Position numbers and translations under genes: made by a program. A stretch of DNA of 42,575 bases from NCBI GenBank assembly GCA_003598055.1, contig QZKI01000102.1:1-42575 (forward strand). The letters are read 5' to 3'. The notes below the pieces were generated by a model. That model searched no databases and was not told where the DNA came from. It worked only from the letters and a program-made list of their open reading frames with translations. Source of the DNA: Candidatus Abyssobacteria bacterium SURF_17. GTDB taxonomy: Bacteria > Abyssobacteria > SURF-5. Shown here piece after piece: positions 1 to 8,740 of the stretch (position 1 is its first letter; the number at the start of each line of letters is the position of its first letter).

Positions 1-1455
1 CGTGGTCTTGCCCGCAAAGCTCACCTGTTTCTCAGGCGAATTCGATTGCCACATCTCCGCCGTGAGCGTTGTGGTCCCGCTTTCAAAGACAACGGACGGC
101 AGTTCATCGAGCGCCGCGAGGGGTAATTCCGAGGAGTTGGCGGAACCTTGTATCCATGGCTCTTTGCCGGGTTGTATCTGTGCTTTTCCGTCTATCTTGG
201 CATCCCCAACCGCAAGCGCAAAGTTTTCGATGGTGATTTCATCCGGAAGCAGATAGTAGGCCTTCACCATCAGCGAGCCCGGTGTTCCGGGCTGCTTCTT
301 CATTACCTTCGGAATGGTGAGTCCGGCGCTTGTCAGGTTGAAATCGGCTTTGACATCCACCCGATTCATCGTGGCGGTAAGAGGGAGGGATGTGCCCGCC
401 ATGCCGCTTGGCTCAAGATTATTGACGAGTTTTTCGCCCGCAAGAGCGAGCGCCTCTCTCAGGTCGACGGCGCCCCTTCCCTTCAGGTCGGCCGCTCGCT
501 CGTCGTGCCAGAGGTCGTTGACGACGCCCGAGAACGAAAGTGTGGTGTGGCCGAAGCTGGTATCCAAGGCTCCTACGCTCAACAGGCCTTCAGCCGTCTT
601 CAGTCTTCCCGTGAGGTTTCCCTGGTTAGCAATGCCCTTCGTCAGGAGCCGGTTCGCGGAGAAGGAACAGGTGAGGTTCATCTCCGCCGTTGTGCCGGAA
701 GCGCGCGCTGTGATGTCGGCAAGCGGAACGCCCGCCGACAAAGCGGCGGCGGGTCGAAATTCCCCAAGCGGCCCCTGCTTGAGCAAACGGATATCCGACT
801 CCGCTTCGACGGATGGATTCGGCGCGGAAATCCGGGACATCGATCCAGATAGTTTTGCCTCCACGGGAGGATAGGAGACGGATGCTGAGTTGACGCGAAC
901 GCTTTCCCCCTGCACATTGATTGTGAGCTTTATGTCGCGAATATCCAGAGATTTTCCGGAAACCTCATCGTGGATGCTGATGCTTCCGTTGCGCACATGA
1001 ATCGGCCCGATTTTCACCTTTTCGGCCGATGGCTTCTCGTCCTCTTTTCGCTCTTTCTCAGGTTTCAACCGTTCAATGATTCTCTCAATGTTCCATTGAC
1101 CGTCTGCGGCACGGACGAGCGCGATCGAGGGTGAGCCTACCACAACGCCCTCTACCGTGTACTGCTTCTTCAGCAACTGAAAAAGGTTGAAATCGAGCCG
1201 TATTCTTTCAGCCGAGAGCATCTCACGCGAGCTCGTGCGATCAACCATTCGTATGTTCCTGGCGACGAGCTCCGCGTCGGGATAAAAACCCAGCGTGAGC
1301 TTCTCGATGGTCACCTTCTGGTCGAGCGCGTTTGAGAGTTCCTTCGCGAGGATGCCCTTGATGCGTTCACTTGGAAGAAGCAGTCGGAGCGCGACTGCAC
1401 CGGCGACCCAGAGCCCTACCAGCACGGCCAGCAGGGTGGCAATGCGCTTGAGCAT
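1..1455 (-). CDS. AsmA-family envelope protein (3' end outside window)
   Basis: The visible 485 codons encode an N-terminal membrane anchor (about residues 5-27, hydrophobic, after MLKRIA) followed by a long beta-rich region. The start of that region has the AsmA pattern: a segment on basal insertion (IKGILAKELSNALDQKVTIEKL), then 'GFYPDAELVARNIRM', and a later 'PSIALVRAADGQWNIERI' block. AsmA-family proteins span the periplasm and are linked to outer-membrane assembly or lipid transfer; that role is family knowledge, not shown here. The frame stays open to base 1, so the C-terminus is missing. I take ATG at 1455; an in-frame GTG at 1494 overlaps the TGA of the CBS gene (GTGA) and would add 13 residues. 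It is probably the last visible gene of the antiporter/CBS operon. Confidence 0.8.
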   Translation of the reverse strand, partial: MLKRIATLLAVLVGLWVAGAVALRLLLPSERIKGILAKELSNALDQKVTIEKLTLGFYPDAELVARNIRMVDRTSSREMLSAERIRLDFNLFQLLKKQYTVEGVVVGSPSIALVRAADGQWNIERIIERLKPEKERKEDEKPSAEKVKIGPIHVRNGSISIHDEVSGKSLDIRDIKLTINVQGESVRVNSASVSYPPVEAKLSGSMSRISAPNPSVEAESDIRLLKQGPLGEFRPAAALSAGVPLADITARASGTTAEMNLTCSFSANRLLTKGIANQGNLTGRLKTAEGLLSVGALDTSFGHTTLSFSGVVNDLWHDERAADLKGRGAVDLREALALAGEKLVNNLEPSGMAGTSLPLTATMNRVDVKADFNLTSAGLTIPKVMKKQPGTPGSLMVKAYYLLPDEITIENFALAVGDAKIDGKAQIQPGKEPWIQGSANSSELPLAALDELPSVVFESGTTTLTAEMWQSNSPEKQVSFAGKTT

Positions 1456-1490
1456 CTTTTTCTTTGATGGGTCCAGATGCAACAGAGGTT

Positions 1491-1931
1491 TCACTGTTTC
1501 TTATCCCGTTCGGCGGCGTGCGACTCCTTGATGCCCTTGATAAGCTCGAAGCAATCCAGATTACCCACCACTTTCCCGCCTTCGAGAACGGGCAGGTCCT
1601 CGAGCCCGTGCACCACCGCGACTTTCAGGGCATCCTCGAGGTCGTCATCGAGGCTCACTGATTCTGCATCCTTCATGATATCGCTGGCCGTCTGCGCGAG
1701 TATCTCGTGGAGCACGGCGATGCTCCGCTTCTTGAGATACTTCGCTCCCAGAATATTGAGGACCTCTCTCACGCTGATGGTTCCCACAAGCTCTTCGTTT
1801 TCATCTAAGACGTAAACCGACCGTGAAGCGGGGTTCTTCGCGATGATCTCGATGACATCTTCTATGGAAGTGTCGGTCCGGACAAGGTCGACCTCAGGAG
1901 TCACCCTCTGATAGCAATCACGAACCTTCAT
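1491..1931 (-). CDS. Tandem CBS-domain protein
   Basis: A 146-residue protein made almost entirely of two CBS motifs (about residues 8-65 and 84-138). Both show the hydrophobic 'SVYVLDENEELVGTISVREVL' and 'DLPVLEGGKVVGNLDCFELI' patterns typical of adenosine-nucleotide-sensing CBS pairs. Its ATG lies 14 bp inside the 3' end of the antiporter gene and is preceded by a strong GAGGAGGAG ribosome site, so translation is probably coupled. The likely role, inferred from context, is a regulatory subunit that senses nucleotide or ionic state for the antiporter. No enzymatic domain is present. Confidence 0.85.
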   Translation of the reverse strand: MKVRDCYQRVTPEVDLVRTDTSIEDVIEIIAKNPASRSVYVLDENEELVGTISVREVLNILGAKYLKKRSIAVLHEILAQTASDIMKDAESVSLDDDLEDALKVAVVHGLEDLPVLEGGKVVGNLDCFELIKGIKESHAAERDKKQ

Positions 1932-3096
1932 CTGGCTCCTCCTCGCGATAGAATCTCGCGATGGCCCACTTGAGCATCGGCGGAGTGACTATGATGGTCA
2001 CCACACACATGAACGCGGCGGCGGAAAACGTGCCTTCGTCAACGAGGCCGCCCTGTCTGCCGAGGCCGGCCACAATGAGGCCGACCTCGCCCCGGGGCAC
2101 CATCCCTATGCCGACCAAGGCTGCCGTCGAAACCGGCATTTTCGTCACTAGTCCCCCGAGCGCTCCGCCGAGCACTTTGGAGACTACTGCGACAACCGTA
2201 AAACCGATAGCGAACACGATGGCGGCCCACAGCTCGTTCAAGTGAACAGCCACGCCGATCGAGACGAAGAATATCGGGGCCATGAAATGGTATATCGGTT
2301 CCACCTGTTCTTGCACTGACGATGATTCGCTCGTCCGGCCGAAAATGACTCCTATCAGAAAAGCGCCTACCATGCTGGCAAGTCCTGCGAGCTTTGCGAG
2401 ATACGAAAACAAGAAGGTGACGCCGAGAATCATGACGAACAATGAGCCTTCGCCCTCGAGGTGCCGCAGCCACTTCGTCAGCGGCGGAATCGCGAACCAG
2501 AATATGGGCAGCACGATGAGGAGATAGATTCCCTCGCGCGCGAGCGTCAACGCGATGCCGCCCTCCTCGCCCGAGCCCGCGAGCGTGAGCACCACTGCGA
2601 GAATCATCAGGCCGACCACATCATCAATCACCGCTGCTGCGAGCACTGTTTGCGACAGCCGCGAGCGCGTGAGTCCCATATCCATGAGGGTGCGCGCCGT
2701 GATGGCGACACTTGTCGCCGTGAGGATGGCGCCGAAAAAGAGGGAAACCTGCCATGATACGTCCATGGCAAGTCCCATCAGCCAGCCCGAAATGAACGGC
2801 ACCACAATTCCCAATATCGCTATGGCGAGTGCGCGCGGGCCGACCGCGCGCAGGTGAGCCACCTTCGTTTCGAGCCCGAGCATGAAAATCATGAAAATGA
2901 TGCCGATCTCGGCGAACAGCTCGAGTGTGTGCGATTCATGGAGCACTCCGATCAGCGAGGGACCCAGGAGCACTCCGATAAGTATCTCCCCGAGCATCGG
3001 ACTCTGCTTGAGCCGATTGAATATCTCTGCCCCAAGCTTCGCGCCGAGCAGAATTATTGCTAGCTCGAATATCCAGTCTGTCTGCAGCGTCTCGAT
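1918..3096 (-). CDS. CPA2-family cation/proton antiporter (KefB/NapA type)
   Basis: A polytopic protein with about 12 membrane segments and the hallmarks of the CPA2 exchanger family. These are 'PMLGEILIGVLLGPSLIG' near the N-terminus, 'ATSVAITARTLMDMG', the acidic ion-binding pair in 'AAAVIDDVVGL', and 'PRGEVGLIVAG' near the C-terminus. It should exchange Na+ or K+ for H+ across the inner membrane. It lacks a TrkA-N domain; the following CBS gene may replace that regulation. The start is unusual. The first in-frame ATG (2997) would cut off the conserved first helix (WIFELAIILLGAKLG). Homology-like sequence continues upstream with no in-frame ATG, GTG or TTG until a TGA at 3139-3141. An AAGGAG site sits 9 nt before an ATC at 3096, which I use as a tentative start. 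Confidence 0.85.
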   Translation of the reverse strand: METLQTDWIFELAIILLGAKLGAEIFNRLKQSPMLGEILIGVLLGPSLIGVLHESHTLELFAEIGIIFMIFMLGLETKVAHLRAVGPRALAIAILGIVVPFISGWLMGLAMDVSWQVSLFFGAILTATSVAITARTLMDMGLTRSRLSQTVLAAAVIDDVVGLMILAVVLTLAGSGEEGGIALTLAREGIYLLIVLPIFWFAIPPLTKWLRHLEGEGSLFVMILGVTFLFSYLAKLAGLASMVGAFLIGVIFGRTSESSSVQEQVEPIYHFMAPIFFVSIGVAVHLNELWAAIVFAIGFTVVAVVSKVLGGALGGLVTKMPVSTAALVGIGMVPRGEVGLIVAGLGRQGGLVDEGTFSAAAFMCVVTIIVTPPMLKWAIARFYREEEPDEGS

Positions 3097-3138
3097 TGTT
3101 TCAGGCTCCTTGTGTTCCCCAAGGATGGCTCCCGTTGG

Positions 3139-3177
3139 TCATTCCTCGAGGCCGCCGAACATCATTTCATTTACCTT
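3139..3177 (-). other. Short in-frame leader ORF ending at TGA before the antiporter
   Basis: On the minus strand an AAGG motif (3177-3174) stands 8 nt before tandem ATG codons at 3165 and 3162. They open a reading frame of eight codons (MMFGGLEE) ending in TGA at 3141-3139. This frame is the same as the antiporter frame, which then continues with no further ATG, GTG or TTG before 2997. It could be a true leader peptide, the original N-terminus cut by a nonsense change, or a sequence error. Confidence 0.4.
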
Positions 3178-3214
3178 AACTGAATACTCGCCGATATGCA
3201 AACCCACCCCTATG

Positions 3215-3253
3215 AAAAAGGTGCGGAGGAAACTCCTGAAAGCTTCCTCCGCA
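3215..3253 (-). terminator. Intrinsic terminator of rnpB
   Basis: A perfect 10-bp inverted repeat (3222-3231 with 3244-3253; TGCGGAGGAA on the minus strand) closes a 12-nt loop. It is followed on the minus strand by ACC and a run of five T (forward AAAAA at 3215-3219). It lies 10 bases beyond the 3' end of the RNase P RNA, where its terminator is expected. Transcription of the antiporter operon therefore needs read-through or its own promoter. Confidence 0.85.
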
Positions 3254-3262
3254 TAGGTTAGT

Positions 3263-3665
3263 GGAGCAGGTCTGTAAGCCGAGTTCTGTCTGACCCCGCT
3301 GCTCGCGGGACCGAGATGGCCATTCCTCTGGGACGCCCGTTGCCGGACGCCTCTAGCGATCTAACCCGGGGGCATTGGGAGCGGGCCGCTCCATCGCCCC
3401 TCTATTTGATCTTGCTCCGGATGGGGTTTGCCAGGCCGACGGGTCGCCCCGCCGCCGGTGCGCTCTTACCGCACCTTTTCACCCTTACCGGCGCGCCTCT
3501 TACAGCGCAGGCTCATCCCCGCGTTACGGGGATTCCGGCGGTGTGTTTTCTGTTGCACTTTCCTTGGGGTCGCCCCCACTCGCTGTTAGCGAGCATCCTG
3601 CCCTGTGGAGCTCGGACTTTCCTCAGTCCCGCGTTTCACGGGACCGCGGCCATCCGGCCTGCTCC
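3263..3665 (-). ncRNA. rnpB: RNase P RNA, bacterial class A
   Basis: The minus strand contains the RNase P catalytic RNA core: the 5' conserved 'GAGGAAAGTCCGAGCTCC' segment, a P4-region purine block, the 'GGGTGAAAAGGTGCGGTAAGAGCGCACC' stretch, and the 3' end 'CAGAACTCGGCTTACAGACC'. The 5' end GGAGCAGG pairs with the 3' end CCTGCTCC to form helix P1, which fixes both ends. About 403 nt is normal for class A. It cleaves the 5' leader of precursor tRNAs with the RnpA protein. A consensus -10 lies just upstream and an intrinsic terminator just downstream, so it is an independent transcription unit. Open frames across this interval are not genes. Confidence 0.97.
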
Positions 3666-3672
3666 ACCCTTT

Positions 3673-3702
3673 ATTATATCAGCCGTTCTTAACTCCATGC
3701 AA
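3673..3702 (-). promoter_or_regulatory. Sigma-70 promoter of rnpB
   Basis: On the minus strand TTGCAT (3702-3697), an 18-nt spacer and a perfect TATAAT (3678-3673). The first base of the RNase P RNA (3665) is 8 nt past the -10 box, the usual initiation distance. Confidence 0.8.
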
Positions 3703-3718
3703 CTTCAAGCGTTATATA

Positions 3719-3783
3719 TTGACATCCGGCATAGGCCTTTCTTGTTTAAGTATTTGCCAAAAAAGGGAGACCTATGCTACAAT
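3719..3783 (+). promoter_or_regulatory. Candidate sigma-70 promoter(s) for the HDOD operon
   Basis: Two -35-like boxes are visible. A perfect TTGACA at 3719-3724 has only a weak -10 behind it. TTGCCA at 3754-3759 pairs with TACAAT at 3778-3783 over an 18-nt spacer. If the second pair is used, the ATG at 3774 lies before the transcript start and translation must begin at 3816, 3831 or 3849. Confidence 0.45.
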
Positions 3784-4754
3784 ACGCTCAACATTTGACA
3801 GATAATGCCGGGCGCATGGTTATTCTGCGCATGATACCCCCGAGAGAAATGTCTGCGCAATCGCTCGAAAAACTCAGGCGTGAAGTCCAGGAAATTGGCG
3901 CTCTCCCCACTCTTCCCGAGATTCCCATGCGAATTCTTGAACTCATCGCCGACGAGAAGTCTTCGATGGAGGACATATCCAAGCTCGTCGAAAGGGACCC
4001 TTCCCTTACGGCAAACATCCTCAAGGTCGCGAACTCCGCTTACTATGGAGTGCGCCAAAGAGTCGCTTCGCTCAAGCTCGCACTCGCCATTCTCGGGTTC
4101 AATGAAATCATCAATATCGTCACGAGCATTTCCGTTGTGCGCATCTTCCCTTCTCACGGGCGGAGCGCCAGCTTCGACCGGAACAAATTCTGGAAGCATT
4201 CGTTCGGATGCGCCTCGGCCGCTCAGATGCTCGCGCGTGAGTTGCGCTTTGAGACCGCAGGAGTGGACTTCGTGGCCGGGTTGCTGCATGATATCGGGAA
4301 ACTCGTCATGGACCAGTATTTCCACCCAAAGCTTCGTGAAATCTGGAGTATGAAAGAGAAGGAAGGCACTCCTCTCCTCGTTGCGGAAGAACAGGTTATG
4401 GGCGCCGACCACGCCGTCCTGGGCTCTTGGCTTGCCGGAAGCTGGAATCTGCCGCCGGTCCTCGCGGAATCAATCACGTATCATCATCGCCCGCTCGACG
4501 TGCTTGCGCTTCCGACCCCAAGTGAAAAGCCTGCGCTGGCGGCAATCATCCATTTGGCCGATATTCTGGCCTGCGAGCCCGAGTTGAATTTTACGGAAAC
4601 CGCTGAGGCATCGCAATCGTTCGGCGACAATCTGGCATGGAAGATCATTTTAGCCGAGCGTCCCGACCTGGGCAGGGACGCGCTCGAACGCTTCATGGGC
4701 AAATATGAGGAGTACCGCGAGAAGGTGAGCGCACTCGTGCTGGCCGTATCGTGA
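3774..4754 (+). CDS. HDOD-domain signalling protein
   Basis: The protein is essentially one HDOD domain (about residues 30-235 of the longest form). It opens with 'ALPTLPEIPMRILELIADEKSSMEDISKLVERDPSLTANILKVANSAYYG' and contains 'FVAGLLHDIGKLVMD' and 'ITYHHRP'. HDOD proteins are HD-related scaffolds found with two-component and cyclic-di-GMP systems; most are not proven enzymes, though an HD pair is retained here. Its stop overlaps the first possible start of the sigma-54 activator downstream, so the two probably act together. ATG 3774 has an AGGGAG site 4 nt upstream; ATG 3849 (MSAQSLEKL) begins just before the conserved domain and is a real alternative. Confidence 0.85.
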   Translation: MLQYAQHLTDNAGRMVILRMIPPREMSAQSLEKLRREVQEIGALPTLPEIPMRILELIADEKSSMEDISKLVERDPSLTANILKVANSAYYGVRQRVASLKLALAILGFNEIINIVTSISVVRIFPSHGRSASFDRNKFWKHSFGCASAAQMLARELRFETAGVDFVAGLLHDIGKLVMDQYFHPKLREIWSMKEKEGTPLLVAEEQVMGADHAVLGSWLAGSWNLPPVLAESITYHHRPLDVLALPTPSEKPALAAIIHLADILACEPELNFTETAEASQSFGDNLAWKIILAERPDLGRDALERFMGKYEEYREKVSALVLAVS

Positions 4755-4771
4755 ATCGCGCAAGGGAGACC

Positions 4772-6133
4772 ATGAAACATATCCTCATCGTAAGCAAGGA
4801 CACCGTGCTTAAGGAGCAGTTGACGCGCGTCATTGACCCAACAAAGACGCAGCTCGATATGGCTGAGTCGCTATCCTCAGCGATGTCTCTCTCCACGGAG
4901 ATGCAGTACGACGCGGCCCTGGTCGTCGTCAATCGGTACGATTCGCGGGCGGCGGAATTTCTCACCGAGTTCCTCGATCAGAATCCCCAGACAATGCTCA
5001 TGCCCGTGTCTCCCAATGTTGCCGTCGAGCATGTTCTGGACGCGATGCGCCGGGGCGCTGCGGATTTCATCCACCAACCCGTCACAGCCGAAGAAATTGT
5101 CACGCGTATCTCGAAATGCATCGAGAGCCGACGGATGAAGCGCGAGATAGATTTCCTGCGCCACACGCAGCCGCACATCTATCGATTTGATGACATCGTA
5201 GGCGTATCAGCGCCGATGAAGAAGGTGTTCTCTCTCCTCAGAAAGGTCGCTCCCACCGACGCGACTGTCCTTATCATGGGCGAGACGGGCACGGGGAAGG
5301 AGCTCATCGCCGGCGCGATTCACTTCAACAGCCCGCGTGCGAAGAACAGCTTCGTCAAGGTGAACTGCGCGGCGCTGCCTGAGAATCTGCTCGAAAGCGA
5401 GTTGTTCGGGCATGAGAAGGGCGCCTTCACCGGCGCGCACCGGCAGCGCGTCGGGCGGTTTGAGCAGGCCGATGCAGGCACGATTTTCCTTGACGAAATC
5501 GGGGACATGGGCGCCAGCACCCAGGCAAAAATCCTGCGGGTGCTCCAGGAGCATCAGTTCGAGCGGCTCGGCGGCACCCAGACAATCGACGTGGACGTGC
5601 GCGTGATCGCAGCAACCAACAAGGACCTTACCACCCTCATGAACTCAGGCCAGTTCCGGGAGGATTTATTTTATCGGCTTAATGTGGTCACCATCGAGCT
5701 GGCTCCGTTGCGCGAGAGACGCGAGGATATTGGGCCGCTCGTTACGTTTTTCTTGAAGAAGTATGCGGCCCAGATAAACAACCGAGTGGAGAGTGTCAGC
5801 ACACCGGGAATGAAGATGCTCGAGGAATACCACTGGCCGGGGAACATTCGCCAGCTTCAGAATGTCATCGAGCGAGCAGTGATCATGTGTGAGGGGACGA
5901 AAGTATTGCCCGAACATATCGCCCTCTATGATAAGGCCTCTCCAAAGAAAAAGGAGATAGTCGAGATTCCCGAGGACGGAGTGAAGCTCGTGGATGTCGA
6001 GCGACAACTCATCGTGCAGGCCCTCGAGCGCACCGGATGGGTACAAAAAAACGCCGCGAAACTCCTCGGGATGAGCCCGCGCGTGATCAATTACAAAATC
6101 CGAAAGCATAGGATCAAACGCCCTGATCTCTAG
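4772..6133 (+). CDS. Sigma-54 activator with degenerate receiver domain
   Basis: NtrC-like layout over 453 residues: receiver fold (1-120), AAA+ sigma-54 domain (about 141-375) and a C-terminal Fis-type helix-turn-helix (about 408-450). Walker A GETGTGKE is at 170-177, GAFTGA at 217-222, and Walker B is in TIFLDE near 237. The ATPase should therefore remodel sigma-54 RNA polymerase. The receiver has lost its chemistry: 'ILIVSKD' replaces the acidic pocket, the phosphoacceptor position in 'YDAALVVVN' is Val52, and the conserved Lys is Gln102 ('DFIHQPV'). Control by phosphorylation is unlikely, so ligand or partner control, perhaps by the HDOD protein upstream, is more plausible. I prefer ATG 4772, which has AGGGAG in front, over the GTG at 4751 that overlaps the HDOD stop. 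Confidence 0.92.
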   Translation: MKHILIVSKDTVLKEQLTRVIDPTKTQLDMAESLSSAMSLSTEMQYDAALVVVNRYDSRAAEFLTEFLDQNPQTMLMPVSPNVAVEHVLDAMRRGAADFIHQPVTAEEIVTRISKCIESRRMKREIDFLRHTQPHIYRFDDIVGVSAPMKKVFSLLRKVAPTDATVLIMGETGTGKELIAGAIHFNSPRAKNSFVKVNCAALPENLLESELFGHEKGAFTGAHRQRVGRFEQADAGTIFLDEIGDMGASTQAKILRVLQEHQFERLGGTQTIDVDVRVIAATNKDLTTLMNSGQFREDLFYRLNVVTIELAPLRERREDIGPLVTFFLKKYAAQINNRVESVSTPGMKMLEEYHWPGNIRQLQNVIERAVIMCEGTKVLPEHIALYDKASPKKKEIVEIPEDGVKLVDVERQLIVQALERTGWVQKNAAKLLGMSPRVINYKIRKHRIKRPDL

Positions 6134-6303
6134 CTGGCAGTCAGGAGCGGGAGACGGAATGCGGCCCTCTCCTTGATTGTCTCCTTCGCTTCCCGTGCGA
6201 TACATTCCTGAACCCGGATAGCGCATGAGCCTTGGGAATGTCCCCTTGGGGTCGTGCCGGTTCGTTTGGCAAGCGAGCCGATTCCCCCGGGTCTATAAGG
6301 ATG

Positions 6304-6340
6304 AAGCTTTGCGGCGGTTCGCGACCGCCGCGCAGAGCTT
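6304..6340. other. Long GC-rich hairpin between activator and lipoprotein genes
   Basis: AAGCTTTGC then GGCGGT pairs with ACCGCC then GCGCAGAGCTT around a 5-nt TCGCG loop, with one mismatch and a 2-nt bulge. There is no T tract on either strand, so it is not a standard intrinsic terminator. It may be a processing or transcript-end structure for the activator operon, or an element in the leader of the lipoprotein gene. The rest of 6134-6401 shows nothing recognisable. Confidence 0.4.
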
Positions 6341-6401
6341 TCGCGCATATCGGCGGTCATTTGCGGTCGCGGCCCTTTTGAAAAGAGTGAGGTGGTGTCT
6401 T

Positions 6402-6941
6402 ATGCTGTGTTCCCGCACAGCGAGAAACGGCAATCTCCTGCTCATGTTCCTCATGTTCTTGCTGCTTCTGCCTGCATGCGGAAGCGGGCGAAAGAAATAC
6501 CTTGCAGAGGTGATGCCTCTCGTCGAGCAGAACGATGCGATTGATGCGCGCGTGGCGCAGCTCCTGAGGATAAACGCGTTTCAAGACCCCGACTATCTCA
6601 CCAAGCTCGAAAGCTACATAGCCTCGAAGCAAGCTATCCTGAATCACTTCGAGACGATGCAGCCGCCGTTTCTCATGGCGACCACGCATGCCAAGCTCGT
6701 GCAGGCGATGAAAAACGGCGTCCGCTATCTCCAGTCGGAACGCGAGAAGTTCATGATAGCGCGGGAGAAAATGTCCAAACTGCCGCCAACGCAAGACTCT
6801 GATGAATTCGATGTCATCCGCGAGTATCAGTCACAAACGGCGGCGTACCAGGCGGACATGATGGAACAATTGATGAAGCAGCAATATGAGAAGTTATACG
6901 GCGAAGTGAGAGAGGAGTTGGAGCGGGCAAGCAAGTTCTGA
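6402..6941 (+). CDS. Putative lipoprotein, helical, function unknown
   Basis: I do not recognise a family. Starting at ATG 6402 (GAGGTGG about 7 nt upstream) the 179-residue product opens with a basic stretch, a strongly hydrophobic segment (NLLLMFLMFLLLLP) and a lipobox ending PAC-G at about residue 25. It should be lipidated and held at the inner or outer membrane. The mature part is charged and predicted helical by eye, with long amphipathic stretches ('KLESYIASKQAILNHFETM' and 'EQLMKQQYEKLYGEVREEL'). An in-frame extension back to 6225 would bury the signal peptide and is unlikely. It stands alone between a hairpin and a dispersed repeat. Confidence 0.7.
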   Translation: MLCSRTARNGNLLLMFLMFLLLLPACGSGRKKYLAEVMPLVEQNDAIDARVAQLLRINAFQDPDYLTKLESYIASKQAILNHFETMQPPFLMATTHAKLVQAMKNGVRYLQSEREKFMIAREKMSKLPPTQDSDEFDVIREYQSQTAAYQADMMEQLMKQQYEKLYGEVREELERASKF

Positions 6942-6990
6942 GCATTCAACCCCGCCGCAGTCGGGGTTACGCGAAAGAAACATCCGGTTT

Positions 6991-7109
6991 GTCATTGCGA
7001 CCCCGCCCTTGGCGGGGGAAGCAATCTCTGTATGCATCTTCACATGTTGTCGATGAGATTGCTTCGGTCGCTCTCCCGCCAAAGGCGGGATTCGCTTCCT
7101 CGCAATGAC
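6991..7109. repeat. Dispersed inverted repeat, family A copy 1
   Basis: Ends are GTCATTGCGA and TCGCAATGAC. Inside lie a second inverted pair, GAAGCAATCTC and GAGATTGCTTC, and a GC-rich CCCGCC/GGCGGG arm on each side. Similar copies lie at 10998, 33831 (partial), 34718, 37271 and 42493, always between genes. Confidence 0.85.
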
Positions 7110-7175
7110 TGAATTGCTGCTGGTTTCTTAGGAGCCGTATTTCGCTGACCCCCGCGGATGCTCCAGCCGTAGAGG

Positions 7176-8732
7176 ATGGCCGACCAGGTTCGCGTCAATA
7201 GCGTCAATAAATGGATCATCGCTGCCACCGTGATGATTCCGACAATCATGGAGATTGTCGACACGAGCGTGGCCAATGTTGCGCTTACTCACATACGCGG
7301 CAGCCTCAGCGCCGGTGTGGACGAAGTCACATGGGTGCTCACTTCCTACCTCGTATCGAACGCCATCATCATCCCCATCACCGGTTGGCTCGCCCGGACG
7401 TTCGGGCGAAAACGGTATCTGAGCTTCAGCGTCACCCTCTTTACCGTCAGCTCGCTGCTCTGCGGAAGCGCGCCCAACCTCGGCACGCTCGTCTTCTTCC
7501 GAGTGCTCCAGGGGATAGGCGGAGGCGCGCTCCAACCGATGTCGCAGGCGATTCTGCTCGAGTCCTTCCCCCCGCAGCAGCATGGAGTCGCGATGGCCGT
7601 GTTCGGCGTGGGAATCATGTTCGGCCCAATCGTCGGCCCGTTCATGGGCGGGTGGTTGACCGACCACTTGAGCTGGCGCTGGATTTTCTACGTCAATATC
7701 CCGATTGGAATCATTGCGCTCACGATGGTCTATTTTTTCATCTTCGATCCGCCGTATCTGCGGCGGACGAAAGACAGAATAGATTATTGGGGATTGGCGT
7801 TGCTTGTCGTCTGGATCGGTTGCCTCCAGATCGTGCTCGACAAGGGCGAAAGCGAGGACTGGTTCAACTCCAACTTCATCATCATCCTGTCGGCCATCTC
7901 AGTTATTGCGCTGGTTTTCTTTCTGTATATCGAGCTGACAACGGAAAAGCCGGTCGTCAACCTCCGAACATTCCGAAGCATCTCGTTCACGGCAGGCAAT
8001 ATCATGATGTTTCTCTCGTTCTTCTGCTTTTTCGGAAGTATCGTGCTTCTTCCGCTCTACCTGCAACTGCTCATGGGCTACACGGCGACGCTTGCGGGAA
8101 TGGCGCTGTCGCCCGGCGGCATTGCAAGCCTCATCTCAATGGCCATCATGGGACGGCTCATAAATAAGATCGACCCACGCCTTATCGTCCTGTTCGGAAT
8201 CTGCGTTACGAGCTATTCTTTCTATATGATGACCCAATTCAACCTGTCCGCGGATTATCACTATGTGCTCATGCCGCGCATTGTGCAGGGCTTCGGCGTG
8301 GGTTGTTTGTTTGTGCCATTGAGTACCCTCACACTCACGCATATTCCCAGGGAAGAAATGGGGAATGCCACGGGCATTTTCAACCTGCTGCGAAACCTCG
8401 GCGGCAGCTTCGGCATCGCGTTTTCAGCCACGATGCTTGCGCGTCATTCGCAGATAAACCATCGGTTCCTGATAGAGCGGATGTCGCCCACGGACCTGAC
8501 GTTTCAAGAGGCATATCACACGTTAACCTTCAGGCTCCCCCAACTTGGGGTCAACCCGGGCATCCTTGAGGAGAGCGTGCTCGGTGTCATTTACGGACAA
8601 GTGCAGAGACAGGCTCTGATGCTCTCGTTCAACGACTCGTTCATGTATCTATTCCTCATTTTCTTCGCGCTCTTTCCCTTCCTTTTCTTACTCAAACGGC
8701 CGAAGCTCGGGGAACACATAGAGACTCACTAA
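7176..8732 (+). CDS. DHA2-family MFS drug:H+ antiporter (EmrB/QacA type)
   Basis: 518 residues with about 14 membrane segments. Motif D1-like 'MEIVDTSVANVAL' lies in the first helix, motif A-like 'WLARTFGRKRYL' follows helix 2, and motif C-like 'GVGIMFGPIVGPFMGGWLTD' lies in helix 5. These define the 14-helix DHA2 group that exports toxic hydrophobic compounds against protons. EmrB proteins usually work with an EmrA membrane-fusion protein and an outer-membrane channel; neither gene is adjacent, so the partner is elsewhere or it works alone. The ribosome site is weak (GAGG directly before the ATG). It is flanked on both sides by dispersed repeats and so appears to be its own transcription unit. 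Confidence 0.92.
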   Translation: MADQVRVNSVNKWIIAATVMIPTIMEIVDTSVANVALTHIRGSLSAGVDEVTWVLTSYLVSNAIIIPITGWLARTFGRKRYLSFSVTLFTVSSLLCGSAPNLGTLVFFRVLQGIGGGALQPMSQAILLESFPPQQHGVAMAVFGVGIMFGPIVGPFMGGWLTDHLSWRWIFYVNIPIGIIALTMVYFFIFDPPYLRRTKDRIDYWGLALLVVWIGCLQIVLDKGESEDWFNSNFIIILSAISVIALVFFLYIELTTEKPVVNLRTFRSISFTAGNIMMFLSFFCFFGSIVLLPLYLQLLMGYTATLAGMALSPGGIASLISMAIMGRLINKIDPRLIVLFGICVTSYSFYMMTQFNLSADYHYVLMPRIVQGFGVGCLFVPLSTLTLTHIPREEMGNATGIFNLLRNLGGSFGIAFSATMLARHSQINHRFLIERMSPTDLTFQEAYHTLTFRLPQLGVNPGILEESVLGVIYGQVQRQALMLSFNDSFMYLFLIFFALFPFLFLLKRPKLGEHIETH

Positions 8733-8740
8733 TGGCTTTC

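Noticed and set aside
148-874. Plus-strand frames of 186-234 codons near the window start
   Set aside because: They are antisense to the AsmA-family gene, which has a continuous frame with family motifs on the minus strand.
3316-3798. Plus-strand open frames of 100-160 codons over 3.3-3.8 kb
   Set aside because: They cross the RNase P RNA gene, whose conserved core and P1 ends are clear on the other strand.
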